From an uncultured Clostridia bacterium (GTDB taxonomy: Bacteria > Bacillota > Clostridia > Christensenellales > Borkfalkiaceae): DNA of 5,751 nucleotides. The position numbers were made by a program, and so were the translations under genes. Positions 1 through 5,751 of this stretch are shown here, one piece after another. The notes beneath the pieces were generated by a model. It had not been told where the DNA came from. It did not search any database and saw nothing but the letters and a program-made list of their open reading frames with translations. Position 1 is the stretch's first letter. Each line of letters begins with the position of its first letter. The stretch is taken from assembly GCA_934230055.1 (NCBI GenBank), contig CAKQEE010000078.1:1-5751 (forward strand), in the 5' to 3' direction.

Positions 1-1321
1 TTATTCTTACCGAAGAATCACACACTCTCGGATCGGTACTCGCGGTGAGTGCGAAATGAACGTTTTTCGTTGCGCCCGAAAGCACGGTTTCTTTAGCGTC
101 GAGGTAGAAATTATATTTTTTACCCGCTTCCACCGCGCCGAAATTAAAGTTTATCCAAGTATAAGTGTGTTTGGTGTTGGTTACGTCGAGCATTAAATAT
201 TTACCCGTGCTGTTTGCAGGTCTGTAAGCCTCGTCTTCCGTCGTATACATTGAAAACTTCGCAAGACTTGCGGTACTGCTTACGCCCGCGGTTTTTGCCA
301 CAACCGTTTCCATAACACCGAACGCGGTATTGTCCGCTATTATCGCGTTTTCGTAATCTTCTTTATCGAACGGAGTCGTCGCGGTCGTTTTAAGCTCCGC
401 AACGTAAACGTTATCCACGGTTACCGCGTACGCTGCCGCCGTCGCACCGTCGGTAAAGTAAATCTGAATATTAGCGCAATCCGCGGTCGCTTCGTAAATA
501 AGCGATACCTTGCCCTGCGAAAGCCCCGAGAAGGTTTTAATCGCCGTTCCGTTCTGATATACCTGCAATATGGAATTATACGTTCCGCTTATCGTTTTTA
601 TATCGAACGAGATAAGATACCTGCTTCCCGCGGTAACCGCCTTATTAGTGGTTATCGCAACGAAATTGTATCTGCTGTCCTTGCCGCTGTTGGTGAATTT
701 AAGTGCCTTTCCGGAACCGCCTTCGGGAAGTTCCTCCGCCTTGTCCGTAAGCTCGACCGTTATATTTGCGGAATAGTTTGTCACGTTCATATTAAGTCCG
801 TAACCCGCACCGCCCGCGATGTACATATCGTCAAAGGTTTCTCTGTCGGGTACGTTTATTTCGGTCACCGAAAGATTATCGAATATCATCGTATAGTTAT
901 TCGTCGTCGCGCCGTTGGTTACCCGTATCTGCAAATTATCGACGTTTACGCTCGGCGTGAATATCGTTCTTACGGGAGTGCTTCCGACCGCCGCGTTTAC
1001 CGTAGACGAAGAAAACACGTCGTTTCCGCTCATAAGCTGAAGAGTATAAACGCCCGCCGTATCCGTCTTAAAGTCGAAATAAAGTTTATAGCTTTTACCC
1101 GCAGTCAGGGCCTTGTAGGTGATGAATCTTACGAAATTGAATACGCCCGTCGTACCGTCGCCCGCGTAGGTTCTTACAGCCTTCAACGCCGCGCCCGTAC
1201 CGTTTTCGGGAAGCTCGTTTTCGTCCGTAGTTCTCGAAAGCACGAATTCCGCCGTTGACGCCGCGTCCATAAGCGAGCCGTACATAGTCGTATCGGAAGC
1301 ATTCACGAAATAGTCGAAAGT
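1..1321 (-). repeat. Three tandem beta-sandwich repeats in the phosphoesterase C-terminal half
   Basis: Three diverged protein repeats lie at residues about 634-788 (nt 857-1321), 795-942 (nt 395-838) and 949 to the window edge (nt 1-376). Each opens with a TFD/FDK-type start. Each has a shared core: 'GTGAALKAV', 'GSGKALKFT' and 'STGKYLMLD', then 'ALTAGKSYKLYFDFKT', 'AVTAGSRYLISFDIKT' and 'AVEAGKKYNFYLDAKE'. The first two close with 'FDNLSVTEI' and 'VDNVYVAEL'. This pattern is like CBM4/9-type jelly-roll modules, so glycan binding is the likely role, but no binding residues can be assigned. The third repeat is cut by the window edge. Confidence 0.8.
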
Positions 1322-3220
1322 TTCTTTTTCTCTGTCCGTGCTGTAAATATGTCTGACCGTTGCTTCCGCGCCACTCAAAGTCATAAGCGTGCCGCCAAGC
1401 TCGCCCTTTTCGTAGCTGTCGTACGTACCGGTTTTAAGCCCGTAGGTAAGGCGCACCCCGTCGTAGGTTATGGAAGCGTTGTTTTCGTGCTGATGTCCGA
1501 AGAACATCGTATCCGTATTAGCGGACTTTGCAAGCGCAAACCATCTTTCGCCGCGCCTCAACGTCCACGGATCTTCTTTCACTTCGTAATGAATACAGCC
1601 GAAATCGCCGTTCTCGTTCGCGGTAAATTCCGGAATTTCGGGATAGCCGTACTTTTTAGCCGCTTCGTAAACCTGCGTAGAAGGTATGTGAGTAAATATG
1701 GAAGCGGGCAAATTCGCGTTACCCGATTTTTCTATAATTTCCGCAGAAGTTCTCGCAAACCAGTTGACCTGCTCCGCCGTCATTCCGGGAGCTTTCACAA
1801 GGTCGTCCTTTGCCGCCGCGCTCGCGGTGGAGTTGGTATCCATAAGGTAAAGCGCGCGGATAACCTCGCCGCCCTGCAAAACCGCTATGCTGTAATACTG
1901 TTCCGCGCCCTCCGAAGCGTTTGCGTAAAGGCAATATTCGGAAGAAGAGTACCTTGCGGTAAGCTCCGAAACGAGCGATTCCCTATCGTGATTGCCGTAG
2001 GTAAAGCCCCAATAAATACCGTAAGAATCCAGCCTTGCGATAAGGGCTTCTACCATAGAATAATCTTCGTCGAATTCGCCGTAGATATTGTCGCCCGTAA
2101 GAATTATAAAGTGCGGTTTCGTTTCTTCCACAACCTTATCCATATGCGCGAAAACGTTCAGCTCCAAATCCCGATATTTGCCGCGTTCGTCGTCCGAAAG
2201 TCTTGCCGCCGCCGCGCTGTTCGGATTTACTATCTGCGTGTCGGTAAGCTGTAAAATTCTGGGAGCTTCGCCGTTCGGAACGTTAAGATTGAAATCCGCG
2301 CCGCTGTTCTCGTAAGAAAGGAAAGTACCGTTAGCCAAAACTTTCGCCGCCTTAACGGTCACGCTCGCGGTCGCGGTATATGCGCCGTATTTAACGGTAA
2401 TTTCCGTCGTTCCCGCCTTTACGCCCGTTATTTCCATACCCGAAACGCTTACGTTTTCGGAAGCGGAAGAAACGTTTGCGTAAACCTCGGTTTTTCTCGC
2501 CCTGCCGCCGTTTATTCCCTCTATATAAGCGGGTAAACTAACGGTTTCGCCCACGCGTACGGTCAAATTCTCCGCAACGAGCGTTTCGCCCTCGTAAGAA
2601 GAAACGGAGTTGAGATAGCCCTCTACCTGTTCGCCGCTCGCGCCGCCCAAAGCTTCCGCAACGCTAGCAACGTAGAAAGCGGATCTGCCTTCTTCGTTAA
2701 AATCCGCGGCGTACACTATATCGTTGCCGAATTTTATATAAGAACTCGCTATAAAGGTTCTGTCGTAGTTAGCGGTTTTAAGGTTGGATATAACCGCGTT
2801 AAAGCAATAAACGCCTTCTGCGGAAGTGCTTTTTACGAATTCGCCTGTAACGTTCAAATAATCTTTGCCCGCGGTGATTTCGGTATTTTCAAGGGTGAAA
2901 TCGCCCTTGCCCGCAATAAGGTCTTTGGGCGCGATAAGCGTTCCCACCGTAAAGCCTGCAAACCTCGTGTTCAACCCGTTATAATCCTTTTCGGAAATAT
3001 AGGAAGTAAAACGAATACCTCCGTTTTCCGCGCTCACTCTTACGGAAGCTCCCTCGTCCATAACGAAGCTTGCCGCGTAGTCGCCTATCGTAAGTTCGTC
3101 GGCGGCGATAGCTTTTACGCCCGTTGCCGAAATTCCCGCAAAGAACGCAAGAAAAGCGCAAGCGGAAAGGGCGATAATCGCTTTTAATCTGGCAGATAAT
3201 TTTTTAACGATGCCGCTCAT
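1..3220 (-). CDS. Large secreted multidomain metallophosphoesterase (C-terminus beyond window)
   Basis: The frame is open for 1073 codons from ATG at 3220 to the window edge, so the C-terminus is missing. Residues 1-40 form a signal peptide with a basic start, a hydrophobic core and a likely signal peptidase site near AIAA. Residues 45-205 are an unassigned domain. Residues 213-290 resemble a bacterial Ig-like (Big_2) domain, with a 'GVKAGTTEITV' strand. Residues 319-630 are a calcineurin-like metallophosphoesterase with all five metal-site motifs: TDTQ (326-329), GDN (376-378), GNHD (409-412), FTHIP (His511) and GHQH (575-578). Three beta-sandwich repeats follow from residue 634. The start is fixed by GGAGGTG seven bases upstream and by a one-base overlap (TGATG) with the preceding peptide gene. 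The family hydrolyses phosphomonoesters or phosphodiesters with two metal ions; the substrate here is unknown. Extracellular action is inferred from the signal peptide. The lost C-terminus may carry an anchor. Confidence 0.93.
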   Translation of the reverse strand, partial: MSGIVKKLSARLKAIIALSACAFLAFFAGISATGVKAIAADELTIGDYAASFVMDEGASVRVSAENGGIRFTSYISEKDYNGLNTRFAGFTVGTLIAPKDLIAGKGDFTLENTEITAGKDYLNVTGEFVKSTSAEGVYCFNAVISNLKTANYDRTFIASSYIKFGNDIVYAADFNEEGRSAFYVASVAEALGGASGEQVEGYLNSVSSYEGETLVAENLTVRVGETVSLPAYIEGINGGRARKTEVYANVSSASENVSVSGMEITGVKAGTTEITVKYGAYTATASVTVKAAKVLANGTFLSYENSGADFNLNVPNGEAPRILQLTDTQIVNPNSAAAARLSDDERGKYRDLELNVFAHMDKVVEETKPHFIILTGDNIYGEFDEDYSMVEALIARLDSYGIYWGFTYGNHDRESLVSELTARYSSSEYCLYANASEGAEQYYSIAVLQGGEVIRALYLMDTNSTASAAAKDDLVKAPGMTAEQVNWFARTSAEIIEKSGNANLPASIFTHIPSTQVYEAAKKYGYPEIPEFTANENGDFGCIHYEVKEDPWTLRRGERWFALAKSANTDTMFFGHQHENNASITYDGVRLTYGLKTGTYDSYEKGELGGTLMTLSGAEATVRHIYSTDREKETFDYFVNASDTTMYGSLMDAASTAEFVLSRTTDENELPENGTGAALKAVRTYAGDGTTGVFNFVRFITYKALTAGKSYKLYFDFKTDTAGVYTLQLMSGNDVFSSSTVNAAVGSTPVRTIFTPSVNVDNLQIRVTNGATTNNYTMIFDNLSVTEINVPDRETFDDMYIAGGAGYGLNMNVTNYSANITVELTDKAEELPEGGSGKALKFTNSGKDSRYNFVAITTNKAVTAGSRYLISFDIKTISGTYNSILQVYQNGTAIKTFSGLSQGKVSLIYEATADCANIQIYFTDGATAAAYAVTVDNVYVAELKTTATTPFDKEDYENAIIADNTAFGVMETVVAKTAGVSSTASLAKFSMYTTEDEAYRPANSTGKYLMLDVTNTKHTYTWINFNFGAVEAGKKYNFYLDAKETVLSGATKNVHFALTASTDPRVCDSSVRI

Positions 3221-3357
3221 CAGAATTCACCTCCGAAAATATCGTCCGCTCCGAAGTCTCCGCCCTCGGACCAAGTAGTGCCGCCGCTTATTAAAAGCAG
3301 GTCTTCTTTTTGCCGCCAAGTATCTATCTGCGGCGTTTCATACCTTTTCTTTAACAT
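3220..3357 (-). CDS. 45-residue peptide with a double-glycine-like motif and acidic Gly-rich tail
   Basis: The peptide begins 'MLKKRYETPQIDTW', continues through 'LLLISGG' (residues 20-26) and ends in a 19-residue tail with five Asp/Glu, several Gly and no Lys, Arg or Cys. ATG at 3357 is chosen because GGGAGG lies six bases upstream; an in-frame TTG at 3402 lies inside the preceding gene and has no such site. It starts 16 bases after the glycosidase stop, and its TGA overlaps the phosphoesterase ATG by one base, so translation is probably coupled. Short proteins with a 'K-Y-x-x-P' start and an 'I-x-SGG' centre recur in Clostridia, from general recall; their function is unsettled. The SGG resembles the cleavage site of double-glycine leader peptides, but no maturation enzyme or peptidase-transporter is present here. 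It has no signal peptide. A non-functional coupling ORF is possible, although the ribosome site argues for real translation. Confidence 0.75.
   Translation of the reverse strand: MLKKRYETPQIDTWRQKEDLLLISGGTTWSEGGDFGADDIFGGEF
3228..3234 (-). promoter_or_regulatory. Ribosome binding site of the phosphoesterase, inside the peptide gene
   Basis: Minus-strand GGAGGTG lies seven bases before the ATG at 3220. It falls within the last codons of the peptide gene, where it encodes part of the terminal Gly-Gly-Glu-Phe. This supports translation of the phosphoesterase from 3220 and ties its initiation to ribosomes finishing the peptide. Confidence 0.85.
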
Positions 3358-3363
3358 CTTGTT

Positions 3364-3369
3364 CCTCCC
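3364..3369 (-). promoter_or_regulatory. Ribosome binding site of the small peptide
   Basis: Minus-strand GGGAGG sits six bases before the ATG at 3357, between the glycosidase stop (3374-3376) and the peptide start. It is one of the two best Shine-Dalgarno matches in the window and decides the start of the 45-residue peptide against the longer TTG-initiated reading. Confidence 0.8.
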
Positions 3370-3373
3370 GATT

Positions 3374-4639
3374 TTAATTGAATTTTCCCACGTACTTCGC
3401 AATTACGGAGGTGAGTTTATCCATACTTGCGTTTCCGTTTATTTCCTTAAAGTAAATTTCTCCCGTTTTCTTAACCGCGTTTTCCGCAGTCACTTCGGGG
3501 TCGCACACGCTTTTTAAAAGCCCGAACTGATCTTCAAAACTGCTTATTTTGTTTGAATACAGCTCCGTTATTCTGAACACGAAAATCGTTTCCACAAAGT
3601 CTAACTGTTTTACGAGCCTTAAAAAGTTTTCCATTCTTTTCGTCGCTACGTTCTCGCCACCGTCCGCATAGGAAAAACCTATTTCCGTAAACCATACGGG
3701 AACGTTTGCGTGTCCGTTTTCGGTTGCCACCGCATAAAATTCGCGCTGGAAATCCACCCAACTATCGTCCATTTCCCGCGCACCGTTTTTAAGAATATAC
3801 GGGTGCCAGTTGAGTATCTCGAAATAGCTGTCCGGATCGGTTACCGAATAAGCTCTGCCCGTGGGAAGAGTTTTGGACTTTATCGCCTTGTAGCACTCGC
3901 TTAAATAGTCGCGGCTGACGGTATATGCGCACATCGCGGGCGAAAGCATTTTCTTTTTTTCGCTTACGCTTTTTATGCCCTCCGTAGCGTAATACTGAAT
4001 ATCCATGGCTATTCTCGCACTTTCTTCGTAAGTATACAAAAAGTTTGCGTTCACGTCCGAAGAAGCGTTAAAGGTGTAGCCGTTTTTGTGGAGAACCGTC
4101 TGTCCGTCGAGGTCGGGTTCGTTTATCGCCTCGAAATAGTCTATCTCGTCGAACTCCTCCGCCAAAAGCGCGTAGCAGTTCTTTACAATTTCCAAAAACC
4201 GCACGTAAAATTCGCTTTCGTCCTCGGGATCGGGTATCGCGCTGTTGGTCGTTTGCGAATAGTCGTATGGGTATATAAAAGTGGTACTCATAGCCACTAT
4301 TTTAGTAACGCCCTGCGCTTTCAGCTTTGCGCATAAATCGTGAATTACCGCCGTTTTTAACGGGTTCAAAGAAACTTTATCGCTGTTTTGCTCCCGCATA
4401 AAAAGCGAAGCGTTTGTCATCCATATTCTGAACGCGCTCACGCCGAAAGCCCCGCATACGTCCGCAAGATAATCGTTCGTGTCGCACTTTTCCACGAGCG
4501 GATCGAATTCCGCACTAACCTCGCCGAGACCGTAATAAAGCTGCTGCCTTTTATATTCTTTTCCGCAACCGAAAGCGGTAAAAACGGAAAAGCTTGCGAT
4601 AACTGCGGCAAAAATCGCCGCTAATCTTTTTATTTTCAT
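3374..4639 (-). CDS. Probable lipoprotein, clan GH-A glycoside hydrolase
   Basis: The 421-residue protein starts with a basic, hydrophobic signal ending in 'TAFGC' (Cys25). This is an imperfect lipobox (Phe at -2), so membrane anchoring is likely but not certain. The rest has the order of a retaining TIM-barrel glycosidase: 'FRIWM' (70-74) near strand 2, 'EAINEPD' (170-176) with Asn173-Glu174 as the expected acid/base pair at the end of strand 4, 'NWHPY' (277-281), and 'VWFTEIG' (315-321) with Glu319 as the expected nucleophile. A late 'FGLL' (372-375) is typical of the last barrel strand in GH-A enzymes. The length fits a single catalytic domain. The family (for example GH39-like or GH5-like) and substrate cannot be set by eye. 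Its ATG overlaps the stop of the upstream gene by four bases (ATGA), with only a weak GGCGG before it, implying translational coupling. Confidence 0.85.
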   Translation of the reverse strand: MKIKRLAAIFAAVIASFSVFTAFGCGKEYKRQQLYYGLGEVSAEFDPLVEKCDTNDYLADVCGAFGVSAFRIWMTNASLFMREQNSDKVSLNPLKTAVIHDLCAKLKAQGVTKIVAMSTTFIYPYDYSQTTNSAIPDPEDESEFYVRFLEIVKNCYALLAEEFDEIDYFEAINEPDLDGQTVLHKNGYTFNASSDVNANFLYTYEESARIAMDIQYYATEGIKSVSEKKKMLSPAMCAYTVSRDYLSECYKAIKSKTLPTGRAYSVTDPDSYFEILNWHPYILKNGAREMDDSWVDFQREFYAVATENGHANVPVWFTEIGFSYADGGENVATKRMENFLRLVKQLDFVETIFVFRITELYSNKISSFEDQFGLLKSVCDPEVTAENAVKKTGEIYFKEINGNASMDKLTSVIAKYVGKFN

Positions 4640-5538
4640 ACTCGTTTACCGCCTTTTTTACCGCGCTTTTTAACGATCGTTACGGTAATCCCCGCAAAGA
4701 GTGCAACAAGAACGGCTCCGCCGCCCGCAACCAGCGCGATAAACAGCGTTTTTTGCTTCTTCTGCTTTTCGGTAAGTCTTTCGGGCTTTTCTTCCCTTAT
4801 TATTTCGTCGTCCTTTTCGTCGTAGTCGCGCGTAGGAATTTCGTATCCCGTGTCTATCGGGAAAATTTTGCACTCCTTAAAAGAAAGCTCCCCGCCCGTC
4901 GCGTCTATCGCGATTTTGCCGTAAGAGAATTCTTTTATTTCTCCTTCCGCGGCGAAGTCGAACGCTTTATATTCCGCTTCTCCCGCGCCGGCGATTCCCA
5001 CTTTCACGCCGCCCGCGGTGTAAGTTAAAACGTATTTGTCGTTCACGACGGTTTCCGTATACCTGCCGTTTTCCACTTCTATATAAAGGAAATATTCGGA
5101 CAAATCGGTTTTTGAGTTAAGCTCCGTTTCGGTTTTAACGCCGCCCGAGTAAAGCGTTATCTTTTTTGCCGCCGCGTCTACCTTAACGTAGTTTTCGCCG
5201 AACGCGAATCGCAAAGTTTCGCCCTTAACTCCGTTTAAAAACGCGTTAAAAAACTTGGTTTCTTTTTTGGTTTCCGCAGAAGTCCCGCCCGTAAACGCAA
5301 CTCTGCCGCCCTCTGCTTTCACGCTTCCGTAAAAGGTAAAGTCACCGTTATTCATTGTTTCCGCGTTAAGAACGGTTTTTTCCAATTTACCGCTCTCGTC
5401 CGCAAACGCGGTAAAAAACTTTTTCGCGTTCAACTCGCCCGAAGCCCCCGCGAAAATCGCCGAGAAAAGGCACGCCGATAATAAAAGGACTGCCGAGGCT
5501 ATCAAAAATTTATTTATTGTTCTTATAAAATTTTTCAT
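4636..5538 (-). CDS. Secreted single-pass membrane-anchored protein with beta-rich ectodomain
   Basis: I do not recognise the family of this 300-residue protein. Residues 1-33 are a signal peptide or N-terminal membrane segment. Residues 60-228 are beta-rich with alternating strands ('ETLRFAFG', 'KKITLYSGG', 'YFLYIEVENG'), suggesting a lectin-like or LamG-like sandwich. Residues 236-263 are a highly charged linker, followed by a membrane helix (about 264-289) and a basic tail, 'KKRGKKGGKRV'. This predicts a type I protein with the ectodomain outside and the tail in the cytoplasm. There is no LPxTG. An LSAC lipobox-like sequence (Cys23) sits in the signal, but hydrophobic residues follow it, so lipidation is doubtful. 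The gene starts 12 bases after the upstream stop, behind a weak GCGGGG, and overlaps the glycosidase gene by four bases. It may hold substrate or scaffold the lipoprotein enzyme; that is inference. Confidence 0.85.
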   Translation of the reverse strand: MKNFIRTINKFLIASAVLLLSACLFSAIFAGASGELNAKKFFTAFADESGKLEKTVLNAETMNNGDFTFYGSVKAEGGRVAFTGGTSAETKKETKFFNAFLNGVKGETLRFAFGENYVKVDAAAKKITLYSGGVKTETELNSKTDLSEYFLYIEVENGRYTETVVNDKYVLTYTAGGVKVGIAGAGEAEYKAFDFAAEGEIKEFSYGKIAIDATGGELSFKECKIFPIDTGYEIPTRDYDEKDDEIIREEKPERLTEKQKKQKTLFIALVAGGGAVLVALFAGITVTIVKKRGKKGGKRV

Positions 5539-5550
5539 AGTAGCCCCGCT

Positions 5551-5751
5551 TTAAAGTCCCATGTTGGTTATTTTAAGCTCGGTAAGCTCAAAACTTATGC
5601 CGTTTCTGCCGAACACGGAAACGTATCCGTAGGTATCCACGCCGCCGTATTCCGCCCTGCATATCGCAAGGTTTTCTATCGGCTCGTTTTCTTCTTTGAA
5701 ATAAACCTTTACCGTTCTGTTTTTTACTATGAACATTACGTTATAGGTTCT
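5551..5751 (-). CDS. C-terminal fragment of a beta-rich protein (start beyond window)
   Basis: The frame is open from the right edge to TAA at 5551-5553, giving 66 residues. An internal ATG at 5736 is not taken as the start: five codons upstream of it remain open, it has no ribosome site, and it falls within an apparent beta strand ('RTYNVMFIVKNRTVKVYF'). The segment reads like the last strands of a concanavalin/LamG-like or CBM-like sandwich, with 'NRTVKVYF' followed by 'YGYVSVFG' and a closing 'ISFELTELKI'. The C-terminus has no membrane helix or sortase motif. It is the first visible gene of the operon, 12 bases before the anchored protein. Function and full length cannot be told from this fragment. 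Confidence 0.75.
   Translation of the reverse strand, partial: RTYNVMFIVKNRTVKVYFKEENEPIENLAICRAEYGGVDTYGYVSVFGRNGISFELTELKITNMGL

Noticed and set aside
1349..2254. 301-codon open frame on the plus strand
   Set aside because: It lies wholly opposite the phosphoesterase domain, whose five catalytic motifs are intact on the minus strand. It has no clear ribosome site and an Arg/Val/Phe-rich composition typical of antisense shadows in this codon usage.
3158..3169. LSAC lipobox-like sequence in the phosphoesterase signal peptide
   Set aside because: The Cys (residue 21) is in the middle of the hydrophobic stretch and followed by more hydrophobic residues; the AIAA signal peptidase I site at 37-40 fits better.
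3358..3373. Possible terminator or promoter between glycosidase and peptide
   Set aside because: The gap is only 16 bases, has no inverted repeat with a T-run, and is occupied by a ribosome binding site.
3358..3402. Longer 60-residue version of the small peptide from a TTG start
   Set aside because: The extra codons overlap the end of the glycosidase gene and include the GGGAGG site that serves the ATG at 3357.
5470..5481. LSAC lipobox-like sequence in the anchored protein
   Set aside because: It is a good match on its own, but Leu-Phe-Ser-Ala-Ile-Phe follows the Cys and the protein already has a C-terminal membrane helix; lipidation is left open and not called.
5551..5736. A free-standing 61-residue protein starting at ATG 5736
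   Set aside because: The frame stays open to the window edge, no ribosome site precedes the ATG, and the sequence reads as the end of a beta-sandwich domain.

Overview
The window is one stretch of minus-strand coding sequence. Five genes are packed head to tail with gaps of at most 16 bases or short overlaps, and no RNA gene, mobile element, CRISPR array, promoter or terminator is visible. Transcription runs from the right edge (5751) to the left edge (1). Both end genes are cut by the window: the first lacks its N-terminus and the last lacks its C-terminus. The code is standard (TAA and TGA stops, TGG for Trp), with mid-range GC and frequent GCG, GTA, AAC, CTT and AGA codons. Strong GGAGG-type ribosome sites, secreted proteins without outer-membrane features and a small 'YxxP...SGG' peptide suggest an uncultured gut-type Bacillota (Clostridia, perhaps a Christensenellales/Borkfalkiaceae-like lineage). 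That placement is inferred from style, not from a marker gene.

In order of transcription: (1) 5751-5551, the C-terminal 66 residues of a beta-rich protein. (2) 5538-4636, a 300-residue secreted protein with a C-terminal membrane anchor and a beta-sandwich-like ectodomain. (3) 4639-3374, a 421-residue probable lipoprotein with a clan GH-A (TIM-barrel) glycoside hydrolase domain that has both catalytic Glu motifs. (4) 3357-3220, a 45-residue peptide with a double-glycine-like 'LLLISGG' motif and an acidic, glycine-rich tail. (5) 3220-1 and beyond, a very large secreted calcineurin-like metallophosphoesterase (at least 1073 residues). It has an unassigned N-terminal domain, a bacterial Ig-like domain, a complete five-motif phosphoesterase domain and three tandem beta-sandwich repeats.

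Four of the five products are, or probably are, exported, so the operon looks like a cell-surface module. A membrane-anchored beta-sandwich protein and a lipoprotein glycosidase would act next to a secreted phosphoesterase that could bind glycans through its repeats. One reading is processing of a phosphorylated or phosphodiester-linked glycan, but the substrate cannot be read from sequence. The least explained parts are the small peptide, the N-terminal domain of the phosphoesterase and the anchored ectodomain protein.
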